NCBI GenBank assembly: GCA_020532085.1
Contig: JAJBAV010000005.1
Coordinates: forward strand, 1 to 64,000
From: Candidatus Cloacimonadota bacterium
GTDB taxonomy: Bacteria > Cloacimonadota > Cloacimonadia > Cloacimonadales > Cloacimonadaceae
Direction: 5' to 3'
DNA length: 64,000 nucleotides
The translations under genes and the position numbers were made by a program. This document shows, in pieces, positions 30,601 to 37,949 of the stretch; the stretch's first letter is position 1, and each line of letters begins with the position of its first letter. The notes below the pieces were generated by a model. That model had not been told where the DNA came from. It worked only from the letters and a program-made list of their open reading frames with translations, and made no database searches.

Positions 30601-30858
30601 GGCTTTGTTGCAGGCGATGCGAAGTTGGTTGAGTTGGGCGGAAAGCTCGGATGTGGCCTCCAGCCTTTCGTGCACAAACTGCATCCGGGCAAACAAACCG
30701 CTGAAACTGAGCTGGCTTTCGGCGCTGAGCTTTTTGTAAACCCCCTCCATAAGTTGGCGCACCAGCACCAGCTTGTGCTTCAGCTCCGCCGGGTCCGCGA
30801 TCAGTTCGCGCAGGCGTTCATAGGCCAAGCTTACCTGTTCCGGGGCCAGAAGGCTCAT
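27634..30858 (-). CDS. Dna2-like fusion of PD-(D/E)xK nuclease and superfamily 1B helicase
   Basis: The 1074-residue protein has an N-terminal region of about 330 residues without a clear match. A nuclease core follows, with GRLDIL near 347 and IVELKSG near 369 followed by QMQVVAYNL, the Cas4/RecB-type PD-(D/E)xK pattern. An SF1 helicase of the UPF1/Dna2 type comes next: Walker A GPPGTGKTSG near 684, VIDEAS near 795, GDQNQLPP near 819, DTVERFQGSERRNIIIT near 992 and AMSRAQERLFVLG near 1037. I see no Cys set of a Dna2 iron-sulfur cluster around the nuclease. A role in DNA end processing or repair is likely. The ATG overlaps the stop of the small membrane gene as ATGA. Confidence 0.88.
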   Translation of the reverse strand: MSLLAPEQVSLAYERLRELIADPAELKHKLVLVRQLMEGVYKKLSAESQLSFSGLFARMQFVHERLEATSELSAQLNQLRIACNKAAHEEDYRVSQSTWSSALHAIRELLLWLAPDLRDGETDAWLEQHGAEPFRIGVHVPKHSFQCVAQSWELIRKADRVGGLKIIATGDDGADCTIWLNDLGGDGRQWSVLNKVLWRFCTLNCLNLSPINGRPQWFQSNPTTQIVVEPDFLIDASSVADCFTQKGSRPEFSILTRMVKEPATAKMALGIMVNSILDDLVFAPDAEYQDLFRLSMARQPISLVSLGIDDAQNIYKNIRDNHFPVIRAFARSLQKESVQLEPTYICPNHGLQGRLDILHERDGKRHIVELKSGSPPRENVWLQQQMQVVAYNLIIRDCGGQIPQGYSSILYSAAKEKPLRHVVSTAQLEQDLIMCRNRMVGIMHNLALDPNFFFKWLRKSQFSAEPAFLQEKIGNIVKMLNSLQEYEYQWFLEQLRLLVSEIWHEKTGGLGPDSIYGHNALWQESRGVKQEHYRVLGDLRIEDLSVNRLRFKLSGNGAITDFRSGDIVVLYRQDLSVDRQEILRGKIVSIGEDYLEASVRGGLRQIDARYADHLWALEHDILETSLYSPLHSIVSFLQASPERRSLLLGLSQPRHDDIPELADDPLEQVIQRMFAARDYHIVQGPPGTGKTSGLLTRYIHKLYNETELTVLILSFTNRAVDEICQNLRKHDIKFIRTGQSEEVEAELLDNLIEGKRFHEVSEVLKSCRVWVATVQSCNAWISDLLRVVNIDELVIDEASQIMENSILGIIARIGKTILIGDQNQLPPITRQSGEGFSFTHEQLSGLCYDSYGQSLMERLDRVCKAKGWLDSTTMLHQHYRMHDEIADLIQPYYNGRLISTQARQKEPLPVSGNPLLDSRLVWIEFPPSRFAWYDPLQVDCVLKLIRLLTDNGSLSDPASELGIVAPFRAMIHALRKELPEALKNLTIDTVERFQGSERRNIIITLPLHSAEVLRNVEALSADGRVDRKLNVAMSRAQERLFVLGCPAICANSAHYKFLMDRIHASGRVFQYTYF

Positions 30859-31073
30859 TTCTTCGCGCTTTTCCTCAAATAGGTGGCGCGCACCCAGCCC
30901 CAGTTCAGGATCAGGTGGAGAAGGCCGCCGGCCAGGAAGAGGATGCCGCTGATCAAGTGCAGTTTATACCAGGGATCGAGTTCTGTGATGAGATAACCCG
31001 AGAGGCCGATCAGAACCAGCAGCAAGAGCAGCAGCAGAATTGGATTGAGGATCTTGAGGGCTTTGGTCTTCAT
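30855..31073 (-). CDS. small two-helix membrane protein
   Basis: The 72-residue protein has two hydrophobic segments (ILLLLLLLVLIGLSGYLI and LISGILFLAGGLLHLILNW) with a His in the second, and a Lys-rich tail. It resembles DUF4405-type cytochrome-like membrane fragments, but this is weak. AGGAGAAAACGC within the ftsY end precedes the ATG. It overlaps ftsY and the nuclease-helicase gene by ATGA on both sides, so it is clearly part of that operon. Function unknown. Confidence 0.75.
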   Translation of the reverse strand: MKTKALKILNPILLLLLLLVLIGLSGYLITELDPWYKLHLISGILFLAGGLLHLILNWGWVRATYLRKSAKK

Positions 31074-32020
31074 GCGTTTTCTCCTGTTTCTTCGGAATTG
31101 CTGAAAAAGGCCTGGACAAAGGCGTTCACATCGAAAACCTCCAGGTCGCCGATGCCTTCACCCACGCCGATGAAGCGCACCGGCAGGTCCAGATTGTGTT
31201 TCAGGTTAAAGATGATGCCGCCTTTGGAAGTGCCGTCGTATTTGCTGAGCACCAGGCCGGTGAGCGCCATCGCCTGGTGGAATTTGGTGGCCTGCGAGAT
31301 CGCGTTCTGGCCGGTGGTGGCGTCCACCACCAGCAAGGCCTGATGTGGGGCTTCCGGGATCAGCTTCTTGATGGTGCGGTCGATCTTGGTAAGTTCCTTC
31401 ATCAGGTTTTCCCGCGTGTGCTGGCGTCCGGCGGTGTCGATGAGCACCACGTCATAGCTTTTGGCGAGGGCGGAGGAGATGCCGTCGTAGATCACGGAGG
31501 CCGGATCGGCATCCTGCTGAGACCTGATCAGAGTGGCCCCGGCGCGCTCGGTCCAGATGGCCAGCTGTTCAATGGCCGCCGCGCGAAAAGTGTCACCAGC
31601 TATCACCATCACATGTTTCCCGGCTTTGCCCAGGGCGTCGGCGATCTTGCCGATGCTGGTGGTCTTCCCCACTCCGTTCACGCCCACGAACACGATTATA
31701 TACGGCTTGCGGTCGATCTCGTCGAAGAGGCTCACCGCTTCGGCGTAATCCTGAACCAGAATGCTTTCCATGATCTCCTGCAGGGCTGTCTGAACTTCGG
31801 CTGCTTCAGTGATGCGGTCGATCCTGACGCGTTCGGTGAGGCGTTCCATGATCACACCGGTCATTTCCACCCCGGTGTCGCATTTGAGCAGGATCTCCTC
31901 GATCTGCTCCATCAATTCGTCGTCCACCTTGCCGCGCAGGCTTACCGCTTCCGCGATCTTGCCCAGAAAACCGCTTTTGGTGCGGGCAAGTTTTTTCCTC
32001 AAATTGCTGATGAGGCCCAT
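31070..32020 (-). CDS. ftsY: signal recognition particle receptor FtsY
   Basis: FtsY is the membrane receptor GTPase that docks SRP-ribosome complexes for co-translational insertion. The 316-residue protein has the NG domain: GVNGVGKTTSIGK (G1, near residue 110), DTFRAAAIEQL, DTAGRQHTRENLMKEL (G3) and LSKYDGTSKGG (G4/G5 region). It lacks the long acidic A domain of E. coli FtsY and starts directly with GLISNLRKKLARTKSG, which can act as a membrane-binding amphipathic helix. The ATG at 32020 has GGAGAAATACA upstream. It heads a four-gene operon ending with the DUF3467 gene. Confidence 0.96.
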   Translation of the reverse strand: MGLISNLRKKLARTKSGFLGKIAEAVSLRGKVDDELMEQIEEILLKCDTGVEMTGVIMERLTERVRIDRITEAAEVQTALQEIMESILVQDYAEAVSLFDEIDRKPYIIVFVGVNGVGKTTSIGKIADALGKAGKHVMVIAGDTFRAAAIEQLAIWTERAGATLIRSQQDADPASVIYDGISSALAKSYDVVLIDTAGRQHTRENLMKELTKIDRTIKKLIPEAPHQALLVVDATTGQNAISQATKFHQAMALTGLVLSKYDGTSKGGIIFNLKHNLDLPVRFIGVGEGIGDLEVFDVNAFVQAFFSNSEETGENA

Positions 32021-32113
32021 TGTATTTCTCCAATAAGTTTCAAAATCCTGAACCTTTCCAACCCGCAAGCAAGCTCCGGAAAGGCGCTCAGACGCCGTTT
32101 GCCACATTTGTGA

Positions 32114-32142
32114 TTGACACCAGCGCCGCTTGCCACAAAATA
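32114..32142 (+). promoter_or_regulatory. candidate promoter of the membrane protein-trmB-dus genes
   Basis: TTGACA (32114-32119), a 17-nt spacer and AAAATA (32137-32142) lie 43 nt upstream of the ATG at 32185, in the divergent spacer with ftsY. Confidence 0.45.
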
Positions 32143-32184
32143 GTCCCTTTGCTACAAGTCAATAAAAATCTACGCGAGGCCCCG

Positions 32185-32868
32185 ATGAACAACGCAAAAT
32201 TCAAGCCTGTGATGCTGCTTGCCCTGCTGTTTCCGCTGCTGGGCGCGGTTTTGGGCTACATGCTTTCCGGCACCACCACCCAGCCGGACTCCGCCACCGT
32301 GAGTTCCCTTCCCACCGACAAACCGGAGGATGCGGTCGTGATCCTTAGCCCGGAAGATCAGCTGCCGGAAAAGGAAACGAGAACGCCGGGAAGTTTGGAA
32401 CTGGGCATCTACCTGGCCCTGATCTGCGGAGCGGCGGCCTTGCTGTATCAATATCTGAACAGCCATCTGGCCTGGGTGGCGGTCATCCTGCTGGCCCTGG
32501 CCTTCGCGCTGCTGTTTCAGGATACCATCGGCCTGCCCCTCACCAGCTTTTTCCTGATCAACCTGGCCCTGGGCGTGATGCTTACCCTGATGGTGAAACT
32601 CATCTTTTTCCACCGGGCGCTGATCCGATGGCGCATGATCCTCACTTCCCTGCTGGGAGCGGGATTGATCGCGCTCTATTTCCGCGGGCTCTTCTGGCTT
32701 ACCAAAACTGAGTTCGGCAAAGGATACTGGAGCGGTTTCTACGTGAGCGGCTTGCTTCTCTTCGTGTTCATCGCCTTTGGGCTTTCCCTGGCGGACCTGA
32801 CCATCCAGCGTGCCGAGCTCGCGCAATTGCAGGCCAGCCGCCCCGTTGACGAGGATGAGGATGCTTGA
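32185..32868 (+). CDS. unidentified multi-pass membrane protein
   Basis: The 227-residue protein has a first hydrophobic segment (VMLLALLFPLLGAVLGYML), an extramembrane stretch rich in Thr/Pro/Glu (residues about 30-70), and then about five more membrane segments. It ends in an acidic tail (DEDEDA). The start at 32185 has GAGG upstream and avoids a non-coding N-terminal extension into the spacer. It overlaps trmB by a few bases. I do not recognise the family. Confidence 0.7.
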   Translation: MNNAKFKPVMLLALLFPLLGAVLGYMLSGTTTQPDSATVSSLPTDKPEDAVVILSPEDQLPEKETRTPGSLELGIYLALICGAAALLYQYLNSHLAWVAVILLALAFALLFQDTIGLPLTSFFLINLALGVMLTLMVKLIFFHRALIRWRMILTSLLGAGLIALYFRGLFWLTKTEFGKGYWSGFYVSGLLLFVFIAFGLSLADLTIQRAELAQLQASRPVDEDEDA

Positions 32869-33469
32869 AGACCGGGAATTCTTCGTTCTGGAAACGCCGG
32901 AAGGCATCTTGGACGCGGAAACTGTATTTGGCAACCGCCATCCGCTGCACATCGAGATCGGCTCCGGCAAGGGAGAATTCCTCTCCCAATACGCGCCGCT
33001 GCATCCGGACTGGAATTTCCTCGGCTTCGAACTGGCCGAGAAACGCATCCGCAACATCCTCAAGAAGCTTTCCCCGGAAAGGCATGCCAACGTGCGGCTG
33101 CTCCGCCTGAGAGTGGATGCCGGCATCGCGGAGCTGTTGCCTCCGGTTTCCGTGCAGAGCGTGTACATCCAGCATCCGGACCCCTGGCCCAAACGCCGGC
33201 ATTTCAAGCGCCGCCTCTTCCAGCCGGAGTTTCTGGCCGCCCTGGCCACGGTGATGGAGCCGGAGGCCCAGCTGCACGTGGCCACCGACCATGAGGAATA
33301 CGCCCACTGGATCGCGGACCTGCTGGTAAGGCAGCCGGAATTCGTTTCCCTGCAGCCCAAACCGATCCTCAGCACACCCAGCCTCCAGGACCACGTGAGC
33401 ACCTGGTACGAGATCGAACAGCGCCGCCAGGGTTTCGAACCCCATTATCTGCTTTTCCAACGCGTCTGA
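32861..33469 (+). CDS. trmB: tRNA (guanine-N7-)-methyltransferase
   Basis: TrmB makes m7G46 in the tRNA variable loop using SAM. The 202-residue protein shows the SAM-binding motif IEIGSGKGEFL near residue 30 and the family signature IQHPDPWPKRRHFKRRL near residue 108. The ATG at 32861 overlaps the end of the preceding gene and has GAGG 6 nt upstream; ATG 32855 is an alternative two codons earlier. Confidence 0.95.
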   Translation: MLEDREFFVLETPEGILDAETVFGNRHPLHIEIGSGKGEFLSQYAPLHPDWNFLGFELAEKRIRNILKKLSPERHANVRLLRLRVDAGIAELLPPVSVQSVYIQHPDPWPKRRHFKRRLFQPEFLAALATVMEPEAQLHVATDHEEYAHWIADLLVRQPEFVSLQPKPILSTPSLQDHVSTWYEIEQRRQGFEPHYLLFQRV

Positions 33470-33482
33470 GCCACTTCCCACC

Positions 33483-34454
33483 ATGATCAGCCTCGCCGAA
33501 CTCACCCAGCGCAAACTCTGGCTGGCCCCCCTGGCCGGCTACACGGACAGCGCTTTCCGCCAACTCTGCAAGCAAGGCGGCGCCGAGGTGCTGGTGAGCG
33601 AAATGGTGAGCGCCGACGGTCTCATCCGTGATTCCCAAAAAACCGTGCAATTCATCCGCTTTGAAGAAGCTGAACGGCCTTTCGGGATCCAGATCTTCGG
33701 CTCGGAGCCAGCGGTGCTGGCCAGGGGCGCGGAATTCTGCCTGCGCTTCCAGCCGGATTTTATCGACATCAATATGGGCTGCCCGGTGAAAAAAGTGGTC
33801 AAACGTGGGGCCGGATCCGCCCTGATGAATGATCCCGCAAGGGCTTCAGCGATCGTGAAAGAGGTAAGCGCGGCAGTGCGTGGCAGCTGCCTGCTGGGAG
33901 TGAAATTCCGCAGCGGCTGGAACTCCGACAGTCTCAGTTTCCTAGGATTCGGCCAGCTGCTCGAAGCGGCCGGCGCGGATTTTCTCTGCCTCCATGCCCG
34001 CACCCAGGCCCAGATGTTCTCCGGCCAGGCGGATTGGGCCCACATCGCAGAACTGAAGAAATATCTGAGTGTCCCCCTGATCGGCAACGGGGATATCCAC
34101 AGCCCCGAGGACGCGGCCAAAATGCTGGCTGAAACAAACTGCGATTCTGTGATGATCGGCCGCGGGGCTTTGGGCCGGCCCTGGATCTTCGCCCAGATCC
34201 GCCAGCTCTGGGATGGAGGCGATTACCGCCCTGCAACCCGCGATCTGCTTTTGCAAACCATCTTCAGCCACATCGACCTCGCGCTCCGCTACAAACCGGA
34301 ACGGGTGGTGAACAAGGAAATGCGCTCGCAGCTTTGCTTTTACACGAAGGGATTGGTCGGCAGCGCGGAATTGCGCCAGAAGATAAACCGGGCGGAAAGC
34401 ACGGCTGAAATCAAAGAGCTGGTGTTGGCCAGCGAAGCTTTCAGACTGCTTTAA
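33483..34454 (+). CDS. dus: tRNA-dihydrouridine synthase
   Basis: This FMN enzyme reduces specific uridines in tRNA to dihydrouridine. The 323-residue protein begins with the FMN-barrel motif LWLAPLAGYTDSAFRQLC, has the catalytic-Cys motif DINMGCPVKKV near residue 100, and contains IGNGDIHSPEDA and MIGRGALGRPWIF for phosphate binding. It resembles the DusB group. It follows trmB by 13 nt with a poor ribosome site, and together they form a tRNA-modification pair. It ends only 8 nt from the convergent ndk stop. Confidence 0.95.
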   Translation: MISLAELTQRKLWLAPLAGYTDSAFRQLCKQGGAEVLVSEMVSADGLIRDSQKTVQFIRFEEAERPFGIQIFGSEPAVLARGAEFCLRFQPDFIDINMGCPVKKVVKRGAGSALMNDPARASAIVKEVSAAVRGSCLLGVKFRSGWNSDSLSFLGFGQLLEAAGADFLCLHARTQAQMFSGQADWAHIAELKKYLSVPLIGNGDIHSPEDAAKMLAETNCDSVMIGRGALGRPWIFAQIRQLWDGGDYRPATRDLLLQTIFSHIDLALRYKPERVVNKEMRSQLCFYTKGLVGSAELRQKINRAESTAEIKELVLASEAFRLL

Positions 34455-34462
34455 ACCGGCTT

Positions 34463-34864
34463 TCAGCCGAAGATCAGACCCGTCTCCCGCTCCGCGTTGG
34501 CCAGGCTGTCCGAGGCGTGGACAGCGTTTTCGGTGACCCCTTCGGCGTAGAGGTCACGAATGGTTCCCGGCTTGCGGAGGCCGGGGTCAACCTCGCCGAT
34601 CAGTTCCCTCAGCTCCTCCACAGCATTTTCCTTTTCCAGAAGCAGGGCGACGGTGGGAGCGGAACACATGAAGGCCACCAGGCGTTCGAAAAACTCCTTG
34701 CCTTTGTGAATGTCGTAGAAAACGGCCGCGGATGCAGGCGTGAATTGAAACTCCTTCATCCGCAGCAATTTGAATCCCGCTTCCTCCAGGATGGAAATGA
34801 TGTGCCCCACATGGTGGTTCCTGAATGCGTTGGGCTTGATCAGCAATAGGGTCTGTTGGATCAT
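34463..34864 (-). CDS. ndk: nucleoside diphosphate kinase
   Basis: Ndk balances nucleoside triphosphates through a phosphohistidine. The 133-residue protein has the usual start TLLLIKPNAF and active-site segment NAVHASDSLANAERE, with the catalytic His near residue 115; the common form is NxxHGSDS, here with Ala for Gly. GTIRDLYAEG matches the nucleotide-binding loop. The ATG overlaps the upstream gene as ATGA. Confidence 0.95.
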   Translation of the reverse strand: MIQQTLLLIKPNAFRNHHVGHIISILEEAGFKLLRMKEFQFTPASAAVFYDIHKGKEFFERLVAFMCSAPTVALLLEKENAVEELRELIGEVDPGLRKPGTIRDLYAEGVTENAVHASDSLANAERETGLIFG

Positions 34865-35184
34865 CTGGAGCTATAGACTGTCTCGATGTAATCCAGAGCG
34901 GCCACTTTGATGGCGATGTCGCGGTTGAGCACTCTGCTCATTTTCACTTTGTGCATCAGGATATCGGTCCAGATCTCGTAGATCTCCCCAGGCTTGAATT
35001 CCACAGTGGTGTACTGTTTCAGCATGTCCTGGTAAAACTCGTCGCGGTCGGCATCGACCCTGGCGATGACAAGCTTCTGGCTGTCGTTGCAGATGTCGTA
35101 TTCCTTGTAGCGGATGTCCACGACGGCATAACCGAGCTTGAGCAGATTCTCGTAATTGACCTGAAAGTCTTCGAAGTTGGCCAT
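34861..35184 (-). CDS. unidentified 107-residue protein
   Basis: The protein (MANFEDFQVNYENLLKLGYA... ending DYIETVYSSR) is soluble, acidic at the start and mixed alpha/beta in look. The ATG at 35184 is supported by GGAGAGATAAA; a longer frame upstream is rich in Cys and Pro and unlikely to be translated. It is coupled to ndk by an ATGA overlap. I do not recognise the family; a nucleotide-related role is only suggested by the neighbour. Confidence 0.7.
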   Translation of the reverse strand: MANFEDFQVNYENLLKLGYAVVDIRYKEYDICNDSQKLVIARVDADRDEFYQDMLKQYTTVEFKPGEIYEIWTDILMHKVKMSRVLNRDIAIKVAALDYIETVYSSR

Positions 35185-35378
35185 TTTATCTCTCCAGTGT
35201 TTATTTTCTCGACAAAAACAGGGGTCCCTGTATTCTGGTGTCCACGCTTTCGGGGAAAAGCTAAAAGTCAAGCAAAAACTGCCGGCTGCAGCCACCCGGA
35301 GGCCGCGGAAAAGGTTGAACGCCTTGATCCGCCAAGATTTGAGGAATTTTCACCAAGCCCAAAATGAGGACCCAAGAG

Positions 35379-37382
35379 ATGGGAATCTTTAAACTGCAGA
35401 CCGATTACCAGCCCAGCGGCGACCAGCCGGAAGCGATCGCCGAACTTGAGGCTGGGATCCGCTCCGGAAAACGCTTTCAGGTGCTTCTCGGCGTTACCGG
35501 AAGCGGCAAGACCTTCACCATTGCCAATGTGATCGCCCGGCTCGACCGGCCCGTGCTGGTGCTTTCCCACAACAAAACCCTCGCCGCCCAGCTCTACGGC
35601 GAGCTGAAACAGCTGTTTCCGGACAACGCGGTGGAGTATTTCATCAGCTATTACGACTACTATCAGCCCGAGGCCTACATTCCCGGCAAGGACATCTACA
35701 TCGAAAAAGACTCCGACATCAACGCCCAGATCGAAAAGCTGCGCCTCCGCGCCACCATGAGCCTGATGGAGCGGCGCGACGTGATCATCGTGGCCTCTGT
35801 TTCCTGCATCTACGGGCTGGGCGTGCCGGAGGAATACCGCGAGGCCCTCATCCGCCTGGAAACAGGGATGAAGATGGACCGCGAGGAACTGCTGGCCAAG
35901 CTGGTGACGGCCCACTACAGCCGCAACGACATCGCCTTCGAGCGTGGCGCCTTCAGGGTGCGGGGCGACATTGTGGATATCTATCCCGCCTATCTGGAAC
36001 ACTGCCTGCGGGTGGAATTCTTCGGTGACGAGATCAACCGCCTGGAAAAGCTGCATCCCATTTCCTACCAGAGCCTGGGCGAGGTTTCCCAATATCCCGT
36101 CTATCCCGCCATCCACTTCATCATGAGCCAGGAAAAGCTGAACCAGGCCCTGGGCTCCATCGAAAACGAGATGAACGAACGCGTGGCCTGGTATCTGGCC
36201 AATCAGCGCTACGTGGAGGCCGACCGGCTGCAATCCCGCACCAAGTTCGACCTCGAGATGCTGGCTGAACTGGGCTTCTGCTCCGGCATCGAAAACTACA
36301 CCCGCCATCTCACCGGGGCCAAACCCGGAGAGCCCCCCAATTGCCTGCTGGACTACTTTCCCGAGGATTTCCTCTTCATCATCGACGAATCCCACGTCTC
36401 CATCCCCCAGGTGCACGGCATGTACGGCGGCGACTACACCCGCAAGAAAAACCTTGTTGACTACGGCTTCCGGCTGCCCTCCGCCTTCGACAACCGTCCC
36501 CTGCGCTTCGAAGAGTTTGAAAGCTATATGCGCAGCGTGATCTTCGTTTCGGCCACTCCCGCAGATTACGAACTGGAACTCACCAGCGGCGAGATCGTGG
36601 AACAAGTGATCCGCCCCACCGGCCTGCTGGATCCCGAAATTGAGATCAAACCCATCCGCAACCAGGTGGACGACCTCATCACCCAGATCCGCCAGCGCAT
36701 CGCCAAAAACCACAAAGTGCTGGTGATGACCCTCACCAAACGCATGAGCGAGGACCTCAGCGTTTACCTTCAGAACGCCGGCATCAAGGCCAAATACCTG
36801 CACAGCGACATCGATTCCATCGAACGCGCCCAGATCATCCGCGCCCTCCGCCTCGGGGAATACGACGTGATCGTGGGCGTGAACCTCCTCCGCGAGGGCC
36901 TCGACCTTCCCGAAGTTTCGCTGGTGGCAATCCTCGATGCCGATAAAACCGGCTTCCTCCGCTCCGCCCGCTCCCTCATCCAGATCTCCGGACGCGCCGC
37001 CCGCAACGTTGACGGCAAGGTGGTGCTCTACGCCGACGAGATCACCGACGCTATCCAGACCACCCTGAACGAGACCAACCGCCGCCGCGCCAAACAGCTC
37101 AGCTACAACCAGGAACACGGCATCACGCCTCAAAGCATCAGCAAAACCATCGACCAGATCATGCAGTCCACCGCCATCGCCGAAGGCTATGCCTCCATCG
37201 ATAAAGATGAGCCCAAAGAGGAAAAACCCGACAAAGAGGATTTCTACCAGTATCTGGAACTGGACAACCGCGACAAGCTGCTGGACCTGCTGAAGAAAGA
37301 GATGAAGCGCGCCGCTTCCCGCCTCGATTTCGAACGCGCCGCCGAACTGCGCGACAAGATCTCGGAACTGGAGAAAAAGTGA
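35379..37382 (+). CDS. uvrB: excinuclease ABC subunit B
   Basis: UvrB verifies damage and positions UvrC in nucleotide excision repair. The 667-residue protein has Walker A GVTGSGKTFTIANV near residue 41, the beta-hairpin segment SYYDYYQPEAYIP near 92 that grips DNA, the DESH box in IIDESHVSIPQ, and helicase motifs GVNLLREGLDLPEV and QISGRAARNVDG. The C-terminal UVR coiled-coil (RAASRLDFERAAELRDKISE) binds UvrC. The ATG at 35379 fits the family N terminus (MGIFKLQTDYQPSGDQ) with GAGG 9 nt upstream; an ATG 15 nt earlier is less likely. Confidence 0.98.
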   Translation: MGIFKLQTDYQPSGDQPEAIAELEAGIRSGKRFQVLLGVTGSGKTFTIANVIARLDRPVLVLSHNKTLAAQLYGELKQLFPDNAVEYFISYYDYYQPEAYIPGKDIYIEKDSDINAQIEKLRLRATMSLMERRDVIIVASVSCIYGLGVPEEYREALIRLETGMKMDREELLAKLVTAHYSRNDIAFERGAFRVRGDIVDIYPAYLEHCLRVEFFGDEINRLEKLHPISYQSLGEVSQYPVYPAIHFIMSQEKLNQALGSIENEMNERVAWYLANQRYVEADRLQSRTKFDLEMLAELGFCSGIENYTRHLTGAKPGEPPNCLLDYFPEDFLFIIDESHVSIPQVHGMYGGDYTRKKNLVDYGFRLPSAFDNRPLRFEEFESYMRSVIFVSATPADYELELTSGEIVEQVIRPTGLLDPEIEIKPIRNQVDDLITQIRQRIAKNHKVLVMTLTKRMSEDLSVYLQNAGIKAKYLHSDIDSIERAQIIRALRLGEYDVIVGVNLLREGLDLPEVSLVAILDADKTGFLRSARSLIQISGRAARNVDGKVVLYADEITDAIQTTLNETNRRRAKQLSYNQEHGITPQSISKTIDQIMQSTAIAEGYASIDKDEPKEEKPDKEDFYQYLELDNRDKLLDLLKKEMKRAASRLDFERAAELRDKISELEKK

Positions 37383-37732
37383 GGCTCTCTTTCAAACCGA
37401 GTAGGTGATGACCGGAGAAACCCCCTCGACAGAGGGGTGCAGGACCATAGGCGGGATTGTTCCTTCGGGATAAGTTCATAACGGGTTGCCCTTTTCACCC
37501 ACCGCAATGCCCTGTCAGTAACGCCCTGAGCGTTCGCGTCCATCCCCCTCCCCCGCCTCCCGCCTGATCTTCGCATCAAACGCGGCTATCAGGCGGGAGG
37601 CGCGCCCGGGACCAGGGATGGTGCCTTCTGAGCCAGACGGAAGCGCTCCGCTGCTCCACAAGGTCGCCGGCAACTTCACAACTCCGCCATTACTTGACGC
37701 CACGGGCTGGCCCACCCGGTTTGCAAAGAGCC
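37383..37732. repeat. dispersed intergenic repeat, copy A, with terminal inverted repeats
   Basis: The left end GGCTCTCTTTCAAACCG (37383) and the right end CGGTTTGCAAAGAGCC (about 37717-37732) are inverted copies. The inner part 37498-37610 aligns without gaps to 48180-48292 (about 88% identity by eye). Its core is a perfect 14-bp inverted repeat, GCCTCCCGCCTGAT with ATCAGGCGGGAGGC (37555-37568 and 37588-37601). No transposase or credible coding frame is present. The build resembles a miniature inverted-repeat element; no clear target-site duplication was seen. Confidence 0.7.
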
Positions 37733-37824
37733 TTGCTTGATCAGCCTGGATCAGGGGAGTAGAAAATTGCCACTACCAAGCCGGGAGCGGTCAAACTACG
37801 TAACTGACTCCCCCTTTCCCCTCT

Positions 37825-37907
37825 CCCATTCACATCCCATTCACTTCCCGCTTAGTTCCCATCCAGCCATTGGGAACTAAGCGGGATGCTACTCGGATGT
37901 GAGTAGG
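37825..37907. repeat. hairpin with 11-nt periodic arms, between convergent genes
   Basis: CCCGCTTAGTTCCCA (37847-37861) and TGGGAACTAAGCGGG (37871-37885) form a perfect 15-bp stem with a 9-nt loop. The arms extend imperfectly to 37825 and 37907. CCC recurs every 11 nt on the left (37825, 37836, 37847, 37858), and GGG, GGG, CGG, AGG recur every 11 nt on the right (37872, 37883, 37894, 37905). It lies between the 3' ends of uvrB and the patatin gene. Apart from this and the repeat at 37383-37732, the 567-nt spacer shows no gene. Confidence 0.8.
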
Positions 37908-37949
37908 TTGGGGTAAAGGGCGGGTCCGGGCGAAAAAAAGTATTTATGA

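Noticed and set aside
35268-37133. Long minus-strand open frame antisense to uvrB
   Set aside because: Gly/Val/His/Asp-rich mirror translation of a highly conserved gene; no independent support.
37244-37715. Minus-strand frames over repeat copy A that read ...AQGV.DR..RWV..., echoed in copy B
   Set aside because: The similarity comes from the DNA repeat itself. The frames diverge outside the 113-nt core, and no start signals are present.
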